A stretch of DNA of 64,000 nt from JANPCX01 sp046049865 (GCA_046049865.1 JBJOQO010000004.1:44003-108002), one strand, 5' to 3'. Positions 8,909 to 17,080 are shown, counted from the stretch's first letter. Numbers and translations are program-made. Notes: generated from the letters alone by a model not told the origin.

Positions 8909-9348
8909 GCCTGCTCGGTGGCCAGGTGCTCCGGCACACGCACCGCCCAACCGAGTTCGTGTTTGATGCGCCTGGGCAAAACATTGGCGGCGGCCGGTTC
9001 ACCGCAGACCTCGTTAGCCGAGAACGCCATCGTTTCATCGCCACACCGCAGGCTCACCGCCGAGGCCCCCAACAAGTGGTTCACCGGTAGCAGCAACAAC
9101 CCATCCGAGCCCAAGCGCAACGCCCGCCCCGCTGGGATGGGTGTTTTCTTGGCGATGGCCCGTTTGGCGTTGGCCACACCATACAGAGGCAAGACCTCGT
9201 GGTGGCGCGAGTAACCAAACTTGGTGGCGCGGGGTGCGTCTTCCTCCTGCAGTTTGGCGCTGCCGAGCAAGATGCATTGATCGCTGATGTGCACCAGATG
9301 CTTGGACCCCGTGACCGTGTCAGCGGCCCCTAAAAAGGTGATCTTCAA
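8905..9348 (-). pseudogene. Internally deleted MBL-fold/beta-CASP hydrolase remnant, frame kept open
   Basis: The 147-residue frame begins like RNA-processing MBL/beta-CASP exonucleases (LKITFLGAADTVTGSKHLV), jumps directly to the later segment LGSAKLQEEDA...GYSRHHEVLPLY, keeps a HLLGASAV segment and ends with the family C-terminus RRIKHELGWAVRVPEHL. Full-length relatives are about 450 residues. The HxHxDH metal-binding motif and most of the beta-CASP domain are missing, and the usual FSGDLGR is replaced by FSANEVCG. The start is probably a TTG at 9348 after AGGGGGG. Catalysis looks impossible, yet no frameshift or stop interrupts it. It lies between the cytochrome c and K+ channel genes. Confidence 0.7.
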
Positions 9349-9392
9349 GAATAGCCCCCCCTGCGGACAAGACCATGTGCTGGGCCGCGCAC

Positions 9393-9944
9393 TCAGCGCT
9401 TTTTTTGCTTCGGTGCGATCAACTCCGGCTTGCCTGGCCCGAGCCCATCGGCACGTGCTGACAGGTAGGCGAACAAATCGAGCACATGGGGATTCACCTC
9501 TGGGTCCAACTCCCATGCGGGCATGCGAACGGCCGCACCCACACCGCGCTCGCGCCGCATGATGTCTTGCAGCATGGCCTCGCGCAGTGCGGCGCTATCG
9601 TCCGAGTTGGTACCGCTGATGGGCGGCACGATGCGGTAACTCGTGAGCACCTTGGTGGCAAAAGCGCGGGGCGTCATTTGCTGCACACGCTCCACCAAAT
9701 TCGGCGCCACATCGGTGCCCACACCGCCGACACCGTGGCAGGCAAAACAGGTGGTGTGGAAGATGCGCCAGCCGGTGTAGGTGCCGCGATCCACCTTGCC
9801 ATCAATGAGCCGGTAGTCACCGGGCACGGGCTGGGCGCGTGGTTCGGCCGACAGTGGCAGCGCCGACCCCAGCCATGCGGTCAACAGCACCACCCACTTG
9901 AATGCGCTGCGAAAGCAGAAATGACACCGAGCTATCTTGATCAT
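9393..9944 (-). CDS. Exported monohaem cytochrome c
   Basis: A 183-residue c-type cytochrome with an N-terminal signal (hydrophobic stretch about residues 15-32, LSA-EP) and one CFACH haem site, followed by GVGTDVAPNL. A Met in AVRMPAWELDPEVNPH may be the distal ligand. This layout is common in cytochromes that accept electrons from periplasmic dehydrogenases. An FNR-type box is centred 66 bp upstream of the ATG, which would suit activation from position -41.5 with a short leader, so expression under low oxygen is likely. It is the first gene of the run toward the K+ channel. Confidence 0.85.
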   Translation of the reverse strand: MIKIARCHFCFRSAFKWVVLLTAWLGSALPLSAEPRAQPVPGDYRLIDGKVDRGTYTGWRIFHTTCFACHGVGGVGTDVAPNLVERVQQMTPRAFATKVLTSYRIVPPISGTNSDDSAALREAMLQDIMRRERGVGAAVRMPAWELDPEVNPHVLDLFAYLSARADGLGPGKPELIAPKQKKR

Positions 9945-10003
9945 GGTTCGAACCTGAAAGTTGAGACAGATTCCCCATCTTCGCTGGGCCTGGATGGGGG
10001 GCT

Positions 10004-10017
10004 TTGATCGATATCAA
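10004..10017 (-). promoter_or_regulatory. FNR/ANR-type binding site upstream of the cytochrome c operon
   Basis: TTGATCGATATCAA is a perfect match to the FNR/ANR consensus TTGAT-N4-ATCAA. Its centre is 66 bp before the cytochrome c ATG at 9944, consistent with a class II activator site and a transcript start near 9969. The nearest gene on the other side (P-type ATPase) ends at 10102 and points toward the site, so the cytochrome operon is the only sensible target. No experimental evidence. Confidence 0.7.
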
Positions 10018-10101
10018 CAAATGGTTGACTCGACTCGTGAATCCGTGCCAACCACAGGCCCAGCCCCTTGTCGGTGATCGCCGGTCTGTGTCCAAGAAAG
10101 T

Positions 10102-12768
10102 TCAGGTTCGTACTCGCACCGTTTTGATCAGCTCAAACCACACCGCACTGAGCAATCCAAGACCGCCCGCGATGGCCAGAACCACCGGCGGCAACGGCGC
10201 AAAACGCAACACCGCTTGTGCCCACGGAACACACACAGCGGTGAACAACATCACCAGGGTGAAGCCCAGCACCATCCACAGCCTGCGATTGGGGTTGCGC
10301 AGTGAGATCCACAGGGGTTGCGACATGGAGCGGTTGCACAAAATCAGCATCAGGTTCGATACCACCAGCACCGTGAAGGCAAAAGCCCGCGACTGTTCAA
10401 CGGACAACGCCGTTTTTGCCCAGACGAAAGATGCCACCACCAGGGCCAGCACGCCCAGCCCCTGCAGCAGTGCCAAGCCCAAGGTGCGGCCACCGAAGAG
10501 CGCGGCCTTGGTATGACGCGGCGGGCGTTGCATCACGTCAGCTTCTGCGGGTTCGTTCTCAAACGCCACGGAGGAGACAGGACCAATGACCAGTTCCAAA
10601 AAGGCAATGTGCATGGGATAGAGCAGCGCCGGCCATCCCAGCAGGACGGGCAGCAAGGCCATGCCCGCAATCGGTACATGCACGGCCAACAGGTAGGACA
10701 TGGATTTGCGCAGGTTGTCAAAAATGCGCCGCCCAACACGTATCGCAGAAACAATGGAAGAAAAGTCGTCGTCCACCAACACCAGTGAGGCCGCCTCACG
10801 CGCCACATCGGTGCCGCGCCCGCCCATGGCGATGCCCACATGGGCTGCACGCAGCGCGGGTGCATCATTGACGCCATCGCCCGTCATGGCCACCACCTCG
10901 CCCCGCGCTTTCAGGGCTTGCACGATACGCAGCGTCTGTTCCGGCGCAATGCGTGCGCAAACGCTGACATGGGCCAGGCGCTGCTGCAAGGCTTGATCGC
11001 TGAGCTGTGCCATGTCGTCGCCAGACAGCACCTCTTGCGCTGCTCCTTGCCCACGGGTCAAGAGGCCCGCCTCGGCCGCTATGGCACGGGCTGTCGCGGG
11101 ATAATCGCCCGTGATCATCAGCACCCGAATGCCTGCGGCGTGGCTCTCGGCGATGGCGCTGGGCACTTGTTGGCGTATCGGATCCGACAAACCGAGCAGG
11201 CCAATGAAGGTGAAATTAAAGTCATGCTCACAGGCGGGCCAATCACGGCCTTGAAACCTGGCCTCGGCCACCGCCAGCACACGCAGGCCCTGCGCGGCCA
11301 GCAAGTCAACCGCCGCCGCAATGCGGCTTTGTGTGGCGCTGTCGAGGTGGCACAAATCCACCACGGCCTCGGGTGCGCCCTTGGCAGCGACCACTTGCAC
11401 GCCGCCTTGATCCGAGGCCCACACATGCGACATCGCACGCAAAGCGGGGGTGAGCGCATAGGTTTGCACCAGCCGCCAATCCCGGTGCAGGTGTTCGGTT
11501 TGCGCCAAAAACCGTTGGCCGAGTTCGTGAAATGCTTTCTCCATGGGGTCGAAGGGCTCTGCCACACTGGCCAAAATGGCGTACTCCACCAAGGTGTGGA
11601 AGGCCTCGGGCAACTCATCGTTTGTGATGCTCGCCACCGCCAACGTTGCATCCAGCGCCACACCACCGGTCACCAGGTGCGACACCGTCATGCGGTTCTC
11701 GGTCAAGGTGCCGGTCTTGTCGCTGCAAAGTACCGTGGTGGCGCCCAGTGTTTCGATGGCGTTGATGCGTCGGGTCAACACACCCTCACACGCCAGGCGG
11801 CGCGCGCCCAGGGCGGGAAACACCGTCAGTACCACCGGATACTCGCCCGGCAACAAGGCCATGGCCAGCGCGATGCCAGCGAGCAGCGCCTCCAACCAGT
11901 CGCCGCGCAATGCACCATGCACCACCACCAAGGTCACACTCAAGGCCAAGGCGAGCAGGGCCAGGTTGCGAACCAGGAGCGCGGTTTGTTTTTGCAATGG
12001 CGAGCGTTCAGCCACCACCTGGCCCAGCGCCGAGCCGATGCGGCCGATGGCACTGTGCGCGCCGGTGGCGATGACACGGGCCAGCGCCTGTCCCTGCACC
12101 ACCAGCGTCCCGGCGTAAACCGTCGGCAACTGATCACCGCCGGGTTGCAAGCGCGTGCTCAGCAACTCTTTTTGGGCGTCAGCGGCTGCGGCGTCGAACG
12201 ACACCCAGGCCGGTGCCGGCGATGCCGTTTTGTCCACGGGCACCGCCTCGCCGGTGAGCAGCGATTCGTCGACGCGCAGCCCGTTGGCTTGCAGCAACCA
12301 GGCGTCGGCGGGCACCCGGTCGCCTTCGTTCAGTTGCAACAGGTCACCCCGCACAACATCCCGGCTTGCAATGCGCTGCGGTTGGCCACCCCGAACCACC
12401 AAGGCGCGCGGACTGGTCAAGTCGCGCAAGGCTTCAATGGCGCGTTCGGTTTTACCTTCTTGGTACAGGGTCAGCGCCAAGGTCACCAGCACCACACCAA
12501 ACAAACTCAGGCCCTCTTGCAGATCCCCAAACACCACGTAAAGCGTGCCTGCGGCCAGCAGCAGCAAGAACATGGGTTCTCGTAAGGTTTCCACCGCGAT
12601 GGACCAGCTGCTTCGCCGCTGCCCACCGGGCAGTTCGTTGCTGCCTTCTTGCTCCAGTCGCTCAGTGGCCTGCGTGGTCGACAAACCCACGTGGCCATCG
12701 CTGCCCGCCTGCGTTGGTGCGAGAGTGGGCATCACCTCAACGGCATCCATGGGCAATGGCCTACTCAT
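10102..12768 (-). CDS. P-type cation-transporting ATPase (P2-like)
   Basis: An 888-residue ion pump with an N-terminal Cation_ATPase_N region, the actuator domain (LLTGEAVPVDK), the phosphorylation motif CSDKTGTLTENRM near residue 350, the ATP-binding KGAPEAV segment, the hinge GDGVNDAPALRAAHVGIAMG and a C-terminal membrane block. The M4 ion-site motif reads LLPGEYPVVLT instead of the calcium-pump PEGLP, so the cation is uncertain; relatives are annotated only as cation ATPases. The ATG at 12768 overlaps the pspC-like stop by eight bases, making it the last gene of the cbpA-cbpM-pspC-ATPase operon. Confidence 0.9.
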   Translation of the reverse strand: MSRPLPMDAVEVMPTLAPTQAGSDGHVGLSTTQATERLEQEGSNELPGGQRRSSWSIAVETLREPMFLLLLAAGTLYVVFGDLQEGLSLFGVVLVTLALTLYQEGKTERAIEALRDLTSPRALVVRGGQPQRIASRDVVRGDLLQLNEGDRVPADAWLLQANGLRVDESLLTGEAVPVDKTASPAPAWVSFDAAAADAQKELLSTRLQPGGDQLPTVYAGTLVVQGQALARVIATGAHSAIGRIGSALGQVVAERSPLQKQTALLVRNLALLALALSVTLVVVHGALRGDWLEALLAGIALAMALLPGEYPVVLTVFPALGARRLACEGVLTRRINAIETLGATTVLCSDKTGTLTENRMTVSHLVTGGVALDATLAVASITNDELPEAFHTLVEYAILASVAEPFDPMEKAFHELGQRFLAQTEHLHRDWRLVQTYALTPALRAMSHVWASDQGGVQVVAAKGAPEAVVDLCHLDSATQSRIAAAVDLLAAQGLRVLAVAEARFQGRDWPACEHDFNFTFIGLLGLSDPIRQQVPSAIAESHAAGIRVLMITGDYPATARAIAAEAGLLTRGQGAAQEVLSGDDMAQLSDQALQQRLAHVSVCARIAPEQTLRIVQALKARGEVVAMTGDGVNDAPALRAAHVGIAMGGRGTDVAREAASLVLVDDDFSSIVSAIRVGRRIFDNLRKSMSYLLAVHVPIAGMALLPVLLGWPALLYPMHIAFLELVIGPVSSVAFENEPAEADVMQRPPRHTKAALFGGRTLGLALLQGLGVLALVVASFVWAKTALSVEQSRAFAFTVLVVSNLMLILCNRSMSQPLWISLRNPNRRLWMVLGFTLVMLFTAVCVPWAQAVLRFAPLPPVVLAIAGGLGLLSAVWFELIKTVRVRT

Positions 12769-13087
12769 TGGGCACGAACAACCACAACAACAAGTAAAGC
12801 AAAAAACCTGCGCCACCAAACAACAACAACACGGAGAACAAGAGGCGGGTCAGCCAAGGCTCCATCTCTGTCGCTGCAGCAATGCCACCACAAACGCCGG
12901 CTATCCAGCGGTCACTGCGGCTGCGTCGAAGCGCGTTCAGTGCAGCCAATGGCTGATGGGGTGAATCACCTCTGGAAGGCGAAACGTCCGCCAGCAAGCG
13001 CGCCTTGGCGCGCGTGAATTCCTCGTCGGACAACGCGCCGGCCTGGTGCAAATCGTGCAAATGGTTCAACTCTTCGGTCAACAGCAT
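12761..13087 (-). CDS. SHOCT-like/PspC domain membrane protein
   Basis: A 108-residue protein. Its first 35 residues form a short helical SHOCT-like unit (ELNHLHDLHQAGALSDEEFTRAK), followed by a PspC domain with SDRWIAGVCGGIAAATEM and one or two membrane segments (LLFSVLLLFGGAGFLLYLLLWLFVP). PspC domains occur in envelope-stress responses. The ATG at 13087 has a clear AAGGAG site seven bases upstream. No pspA or pspB is nearby; it sits between cbpM and the P-type ATPase in a tight operon, so a stress role tied to those genes is inferred. Confidence 0.85.
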   Translation of the reverse strand: MLLTEELNHLHDLHQAGALSDEEFTRAKARLLADVSPSRGDSPHQPLAALNALRRSRSDRWIAGVCGGIAAATEMEPWLTRLLFSVLLLFGGAGFLLYLLLWLFVPNE

Positions 13088-13134
13088 GGTCTTCTCCTTG
13101 ATGACGGTTGATCGGGTGCGGTGTTGTGCATGGC

Positions 13135-13452
13135 TCACCCATCGCAGGGCAAGCCCGCACGCCGCAGCGTGCTGAGCAGCCGTTCGTTGTGCTCCATCAA
13201 ATCCAACATGACGGCGACCGCTTGCAGGTTGAGGTCGAAAGCGTGCTGCAGTCGGCGAATACGGCGGACATGGGCGATCTCTTGTGCCGCGAAGTGCCAG
13301 TCGTTGAGCCTGGCCATGGGTTGCAGCAGGCCCTCATCGACCAACTGCCGAATGAAGTCCGCATCGCTGGCGCAAGCCCGCGCAAAAGATTCCAGATCGA
13401 GGGTGTGTTCGTCGCTCAGGCATACCCCGATGAGCACGGTGGTGGTGTTCAT
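13135..13452 (-). CDS. cbpM: Chaperone modulator CbpM
   Basis: A 105-residue MerR-like helical protein of the CbpM family, which binds the J-domain of CbpA and inhibits its co-chaperone activity. The sequence shows the expected winged-helix core (FIRQLVDEGLLQPM) and the dimer/coil part (HVRRIRRLQHAFDLNLQAVAVMLDLMEHNERL). Its ATG overlaps the cbpA stop (ATGA), the usual cbpA-cbpM coupling, which supports the call despite low sequence conservation of this family. Confidence 0.88.
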   Translation of the reverse strand: MNTTTVLIGVCLSDEHTLDLESFARACASDADFIRQLVDEGLLQPMARLNDWHFAAQEIAHVRRIRRLQHAFDLNLQAVAVMLDLMEHNERLLSTLRRAGLPCDG

Positions 13453-14417
13453 GATGCAACGCCCTCCTTGGGCCGTGGATCGAAGGCCAAGTCCCGGGCC
13501 ATTTGACGGTAAGCGGCGCGTGCCGCTTCGGTGTGCGCTGGCGGCAGCACCACCTCCAGCACCACATAAAAGTCGCCTGCCGGATTCCCTGGGATGCCGC
13601 GCCCGCGCAGCCGCAGTTTGCGGGCCGTGGGGGAGTCTGGTGGCACGTTCATCTCCACTAAACCGTCGGGTGTGGGTACCTCAATGGTGGCGCCAAGCGC
13701 GGCCTCCCAGGGCGTGACGGGCAAGTTGGCGTAAAGATCGCGTCCGTCCACACGCCAGCGCGGGTGGGGTTCGAAGGCCACTTCCAGGTAGAGGTCGCCT
13801 GGCGGCCCATCACCCCAATCTGGCGCACCCTGCCCCAGCAAACGAATATGTTGCCCGGCACGAATGCCTTTGGGAATGGCCACTTGCAGGCTGTGCGCTT
13901 GCAGTTCGACCTGACCGAGTGGGCCACGCTCGGGCCGCTGCAAGGTGATGGTGCGCGTGGCACCGTGAAAGGCATCTTCGAGCGGCACGGTGATCTTGGC
14001 GTGGTGGTCCTGACCTTGCCGGGCGGGTTGTGCGCCCGCACCCATACCCCCACCCGCGCCCTGGGATCGGCTGCGGCGTGCGGCACCGAACAAAGCTTCA
14101 AAGAACGCGCTGTGGTCGCCATCGCTGAAGTCGCTCGGACCGCCACTGAATTCATAACCGCTTTCCCAGCCGGGAGGGGCCTCAAAGCCGGAGCCGCTGG
14201 TCCCGCCCTGCGCGACGTCGTCATAGGCTGCGCGTTTCTCTTTGTCACCCAATACTTCGTAGGCTTCGTTGAGCGCTTGCATGCGCGCGGATGCATCCGC
14301 AGCTTTGTTGAGGTCCGGGTGGAACTTGCGTGCGAGGCGACGAAAAGCCTTTTTAATCTCCTCCTCGCTCGCAGAACGATCCAGCCCCAGGGCCTTGTAG
14401 TAGTCCTTGAACTCCAT
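13449..14417 (-). CDS. cbpA: DnaJ-like co-chaperone CbpA
   Basis: A 322-residue J-protein. The N-terminal J-domain begins MEFKDYYKALGLDRSAS and carries the HPD tripeptide (KFHPDLNK) that stimulates DnaK. A Gly-rich linker follows, then two DnaJ C-terminal substrate-binding domains (HHAKITVPLEDAFHGA, GDLYLEVAFEPH, PGNPAGDFYVVLEV). It lacks the zinc-finger repeats of DnaJ, which identifies CbpA. It heads the known part of a cbpA-cbpM-pspC-ATPase operon. An FNR-type box lies about 320 bp upstream, with a possible small ORF in between. Confidence 0.93.
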   Translation of the reverse strand: MEFKDYYKALGLDRSASEEEIKKAFRRLARKFHPDLNKAADASARMQALNEAYEVLGDKEKRAAYDDVAQGGTSGSGFEAPPGWESGYEFSGGPSDFSDGDHSAFFEALFGAARRSRSQGAGGGMGAGAQPARQGQDHHAKITVPLEDAFHGATRTITLQRPERGPLGQVELQAHSLQVAIPKGIRAGQHIRLLGQGAPDWGDGPPGDLYLEVAFEPHPRWRVDGRDLYANLPVTPWEAALGATIEVPTPDGLVEMNVPPDSPTARKLRLRGRGIPGNPAGDFYVVLEVVLPPAHTEAARAAYRQMARDLAFDPRPKEGVAS

Positions 14418-14502
14418 GGTGTGTGATCTCGGCGCAAGACGGTTGAATGGCAATACCGAACCCACTTCAGCTCGGCCACGGCGACATCTGCCTGTGGTGC
14501 CT

Positions 14503-14673
14503 TCAAGGTTCCTGCCGAGTCCCCTGTGTTCTCGCTGGTGCGGTGGTTGATGTCAGGCTCAATAGAACCGACGCATTGGGCACCCGCCCATCAGGCGGCG
14601 TCTGTGCGTAAGCGAACGAACCTGCGGCTTTGCAAAACAAGGCGGCCAAACGTCGTTGACAGATAGATTCCAT
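14503..14673 (-). CDS. Possible small ORF upstream of cbpA
   Basis: A 56-codon frame beginning MESICQRRLAALFCKAAG with an AAAGGA site eight bases before the ATG. It is located 62 bp downstream of the centre of an FNR-type box, almost the same distance as at the cytochrome c gene, and 85 bp upstream of cbpA. I recognise no family. The second half (TPPDGRVPNASVLLSLTSTT) is low in structure. It could be a genuine leader gene of the cbpA operon or simply part of the leader RNA. Confidence 0.35.
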   Translation of the reverse strand: MESICQRRLAALFCKAAGSFAYAQTPPDGRVPNASVLLSLTSTTAPARTQGTRQEP

Positions 14674-14728
14674 GGCGCTGTCCTTTCGAAATAGGAGCTT
14701 GATCCTGACCCATCGCAGCGCTGCGCAC

Positions 14729-14742
14729 TTGATCCATGTCAA
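14729..14742. promoter_or_regulatory. FNR/ANR-type binding site between cbpA operon and SDR gene
   Basis: TTGATCCATGTCAA fits the FNR/ANR consensus TTGAT-N4-ATCAA with one mismatch. It lies in the divergent interval, centred 61 bp before the SDR ATG at 14797 and 62 bp before the small ORF ATG at 14673. Both spacings allow activation from about -41.5, so the site could drive both directions. Prediction only. Confidence 0.6.
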
Positions 14743-14796
14743 ACCATCCGCCGACGAAACGCAGTCTCATCAAGGGATCACTATCAGGAGATCACC

Positions 14797-15564
14797 ATGA
14801 ACCGCTTAAAAGGAAAAGTCGCCATCGTCACCGGCGCTGCTTTGGGCCTCGGTGCCGCCATGGCCACCCGCATGGCCGAAGAAGGAGCTGCCGTGGCGTT
14901 GCTGGATCAACTGGACGCACCCGGTCAGGCCTTGGCCCATGCCCTGCAAGCCCGCGACCTGCGGGCCGAGTACTGGCATTGCGATGTGAGCAATGAAGTT
15001 CAGGTGAAAACCGTGTTCGACCAAGTTGCCATGCACTTTGGTCACCTCGATACGGTGGTGAACAACGCCGGCGTGGCCGGTGTGAACAAACCCACCCACG
15101 AGATCACAGAAGCTGAATGGGACTGGGTACAAAACATCAATGTGAAGGGCGTTTTCTTCGGCACCAAACATGCCATCGCCCACCTGCGCCAAGCTGGAGG
15201 TGGGAGCATCACCAACCTCTCATCCATCTACGGCCTGGTCAGCGCCCCCGATGTGCCGCCCTACCACGCATCCAAAGGCGCAGTGCGTTTGATGACCAAA
15301 ACCGATGCGCTGCTATATGCAGCAGACAAGATCCGCGTCAACTCCATACACCCCGGCTTCATCTGGACGCCGATGGTGGAAAAGCACCTGGGCTCAGCCC
15401 CCGACCTGGAGGCCGCACGCCAAGCCGTCGGCGCCATGCACCCACTGGGCCACATGGGCGAGCCCGACGACATCGCCTGGGGCGCGGTTTACCTGGCCAG
15501 CGACGAGGCCAAGTTTGTGACCGGGACGGAGTTGGTGATTGATGGCGGGTATACGGCGCGGTGA
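14797..15564 (+). CDS. Short-chain dehydrogenase/reductase (SDR)
   Basis: A 255-residue classical SDR: dinucleotide-binding TGAALGLG near residue 12, NNAG near 88, catalytic Ser in NLSSIYG and YHASK as the Tyr-x3-Lys pair. The acidic residue after beta-2 (ALLDQLD) favours NAD(H). It has a good AGGAG site (ATCAGGAGATCACC-ATG). The substrate is unknown; relatives act on hydroxysteroids, cyclohexanol or 3-oxoacyl groups. The FNR-type box just upstream suggests a role in redox balance at low oxygen. Confidence 0.88.
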   Translation: MNRLKGKVAIVTGAALGLGAAMATRMAEEGAAVALLDQLDAPGQALAHALQARDLRAEYWHCDVSNEVQVKTVFDQVAMHFGHLDTVVNNAGVAGVNKPTHEITEAEWDWVQNINVKGVFFGTKHAIAHLRQAGGGSITNLSSIYGLVSAPDVPPYHASKGAVRLMTKTDALLYAADKIRVNSIHPGFIWTPMVEKHLGSAPDLEAARQAVGAMHPLGHMGEPDDIAWGAVYLASDEAKFVTGTELVIDGGYTAR

Positions 15565-15754
15565 GGTTCTCCGGCTGGCGTACCGTGGCTCTGATAGCCA
15601 GTGGCTACCGTTTGCTCGGCGTCGCGAGAGTGGCGGGGGCGAGAACAAAGTCAATTCGCTGCAACCGTGAAAGTCACTGTGAATTTCCCCACGCACCATC
15701 GCAGATGGCAGGCCATGGGTAAAGTACAGCCACCCCATGTTTCGGTAGGTTCTG

Positions 15755-16228
15755 ATGATACGAACGCTGATATGCACTGCCCTGTGCGCCTTCGCCTGTT
15801 CCTCGACGTTGGCAATGAGCCAAGACGAGCGCAAAGATTTTTTGAATGCCATTCGACCTGAAGCCAGTCGACAAGCGGGCCAGCCCGTGCGGTTCAAGGT
15901 ACACACTCTCAACCATGAGGCAGGCTGGGCCGTTCTTTTTGGATCGTTGTTGGCGCAAGAGGGCCAAGTGATGGACTGGCGAAAAGCCAAAGACTGCGAC
16001 CCCAACTTGGATAAATCTCTGTGGGTCGTTGCCAAAAAGAAAGGCAGCAATTGGACCGTGGTAGAGATGTACATCTGCTCACCGGAGCCGCCCTACTGGT
16101 ACCTGGAGCCTGAGGAAGCCTTCGCCCGTCCTTGCGCCATCTATGCTGGCCTACAGGCATCCAGCGACGCCACGGTGGAGCAGGAATGCAAGGCCTACCA
16201 ATCTGAGCGACGTGCCAAGAAAAAGTAG
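15755..16228 (+). CDS. Exported hypothetical protein
   Basis: A 157-residue protein with a clear signal peptide (MIRTLICTALCAFACSSTLA-MSQ). The mature part has a central RFKVHTLNHEAGWAVLFG...WVVAKKKGSNWTVVEMYI pattern and two or three Cys residues, suggesting a small disulfide-bonded periplasmic domain that ends in a basic tail (SERRAKKK). The repeated V-x-L/F-G and W-x-V-V strands suggest a beta-rich fold. I do not recognise a family with a known function. It stands alone: a 190-bp gap separates it from the SDR gene, and the next gene has its own start. Confidence 0.7.
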   Translation: MIRTLICTALCAFACSSTLAMSQDERKDFLNAIRPEASRQAGQPVRFKVHTLNHEAGWAVLFGSLLAQEGQVMDWRKAKDCDPNLDKSLWVVAKKKGSNWTVVEMYICSPEPPYWYLEPEEAFARPCAIYAGLQASSDATVEQECKAYQSERRAKKK

Positions 16229-16457
16229 CGCCTGTCCCATTCGCCCTGAAACCGGGTGTCGGTCAAGTCGTCGGTGCAGTTCATAGGCACCCAAACCACC
16301 GACACCGCCAGATGCTCGAATGTTTCATGAGAAAACGTCGGGGCGCCCCCAGGTTTGTTCAACCTCCTGGGCTGTCCCAGTGCAAAGCGACAGGCCTGGG
16401 AACTTGTTCAGCGCTTCCCCGGTAGCACTTGATCTTTTCAATAAACCTACGTTCGCC

Positions 16458-17060
16458 ATGTCATCCTTTTTCGGACACGCTTGCCTTGGAATTGCCATCG
16501 CGCTGTCACCCCCCCAGCAGCAACGCCGCGACTTGTGGGTGGCGCTGCCCGTGTTGGTGCTGCTGGCATGCTCACCCGACGCAGACTACCTGCTGTGGTG
16601 GGGCTGGGGAATCAGCACACAACCTCGGTGGACACATTCACTGGCTTATTGTTTGCTGCTGAGCGGCTTGGCCTGGTTGGCAACGAGCCGATGGCGTCGC
16701 GGTATCGCGCAGCAGCAAAACCCCTGTTTGAGTTTCGTGGCTCTCAGTACGGCGAGCTGCTCCCACTTGTTGCTCGACTTTTGGGTCGGGGTGACACCTC
16801 TTCCCTTGTTGTGGCCCTTGAGCACATCGGCATGGGCTTCACCTTGGGGTGTCTTGCCCAGTGCGGGGCATTTGAGCTGGAGCAATGTTTATTTTTGGCG
16901 CAATCTGCTGTTGGAATGTGGCTTGCTGGGCCTGCCACTGTTCGCCTGGGTCGCCCACCGTCGGCCTGAGCACTTCAGGTCAATGAATGTTTGGGTTTGG
17001 CGTTGGATGGGACTTGTCTTTCTGGGATGTTTGTTGGTGTCTGTCAGTTTGAATCGTTGA
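16458..17060 (+). CDS. YdjM-type membrane-bound metal-dependent hydrolase
   Basis: A 200-residue integral membrane protein of the YdjM family (DUF457). Family features include an early His (FFGHACLGIAIAL), the SPDADYLLWW acidic motif at the end of the first hydrophobic block, and RWTHSLAYCLLLSGL followed by SHLLLDFW. These His/Asp residues are the presumed metal ligands. The ATG at 16458 is preferred because family members begin a few residues before the first His; an in-frame ATG at 16320 would add 46 unrelated residues. Physiological substrate unknown. It converges on glpD with 20 bp between stops. Confidence 0.75.
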   Translation: MSSFFGHACLGIAIALSPPQQQRRDLWVALPVLVLLACSPDADYLLWWGWGISTQPRWTHSLAYCLLLSGLAWLATSRWRRGIAQQQNPCLSFVALSTASCSHLLLDFWVGVTPLPLLWPLSTSAWASPWGVLPSAGHLSWSNVYFWRNLLLECGLLGLPLFAWVAHRRPEHFRSMNVWVWRWMGLVFLGCLLVSVSLNR

Positions 17061-17080
17061 GGAAACACTGATCAAGTCGC

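Noticed and set aside
10840..12585. 581-codon plus-strand frame opposite the P-type ATPase
   Set aside because: The ATPase has every catalytic motif in the other frame; this frame is rich in Gln/His/Arg and matches no family.
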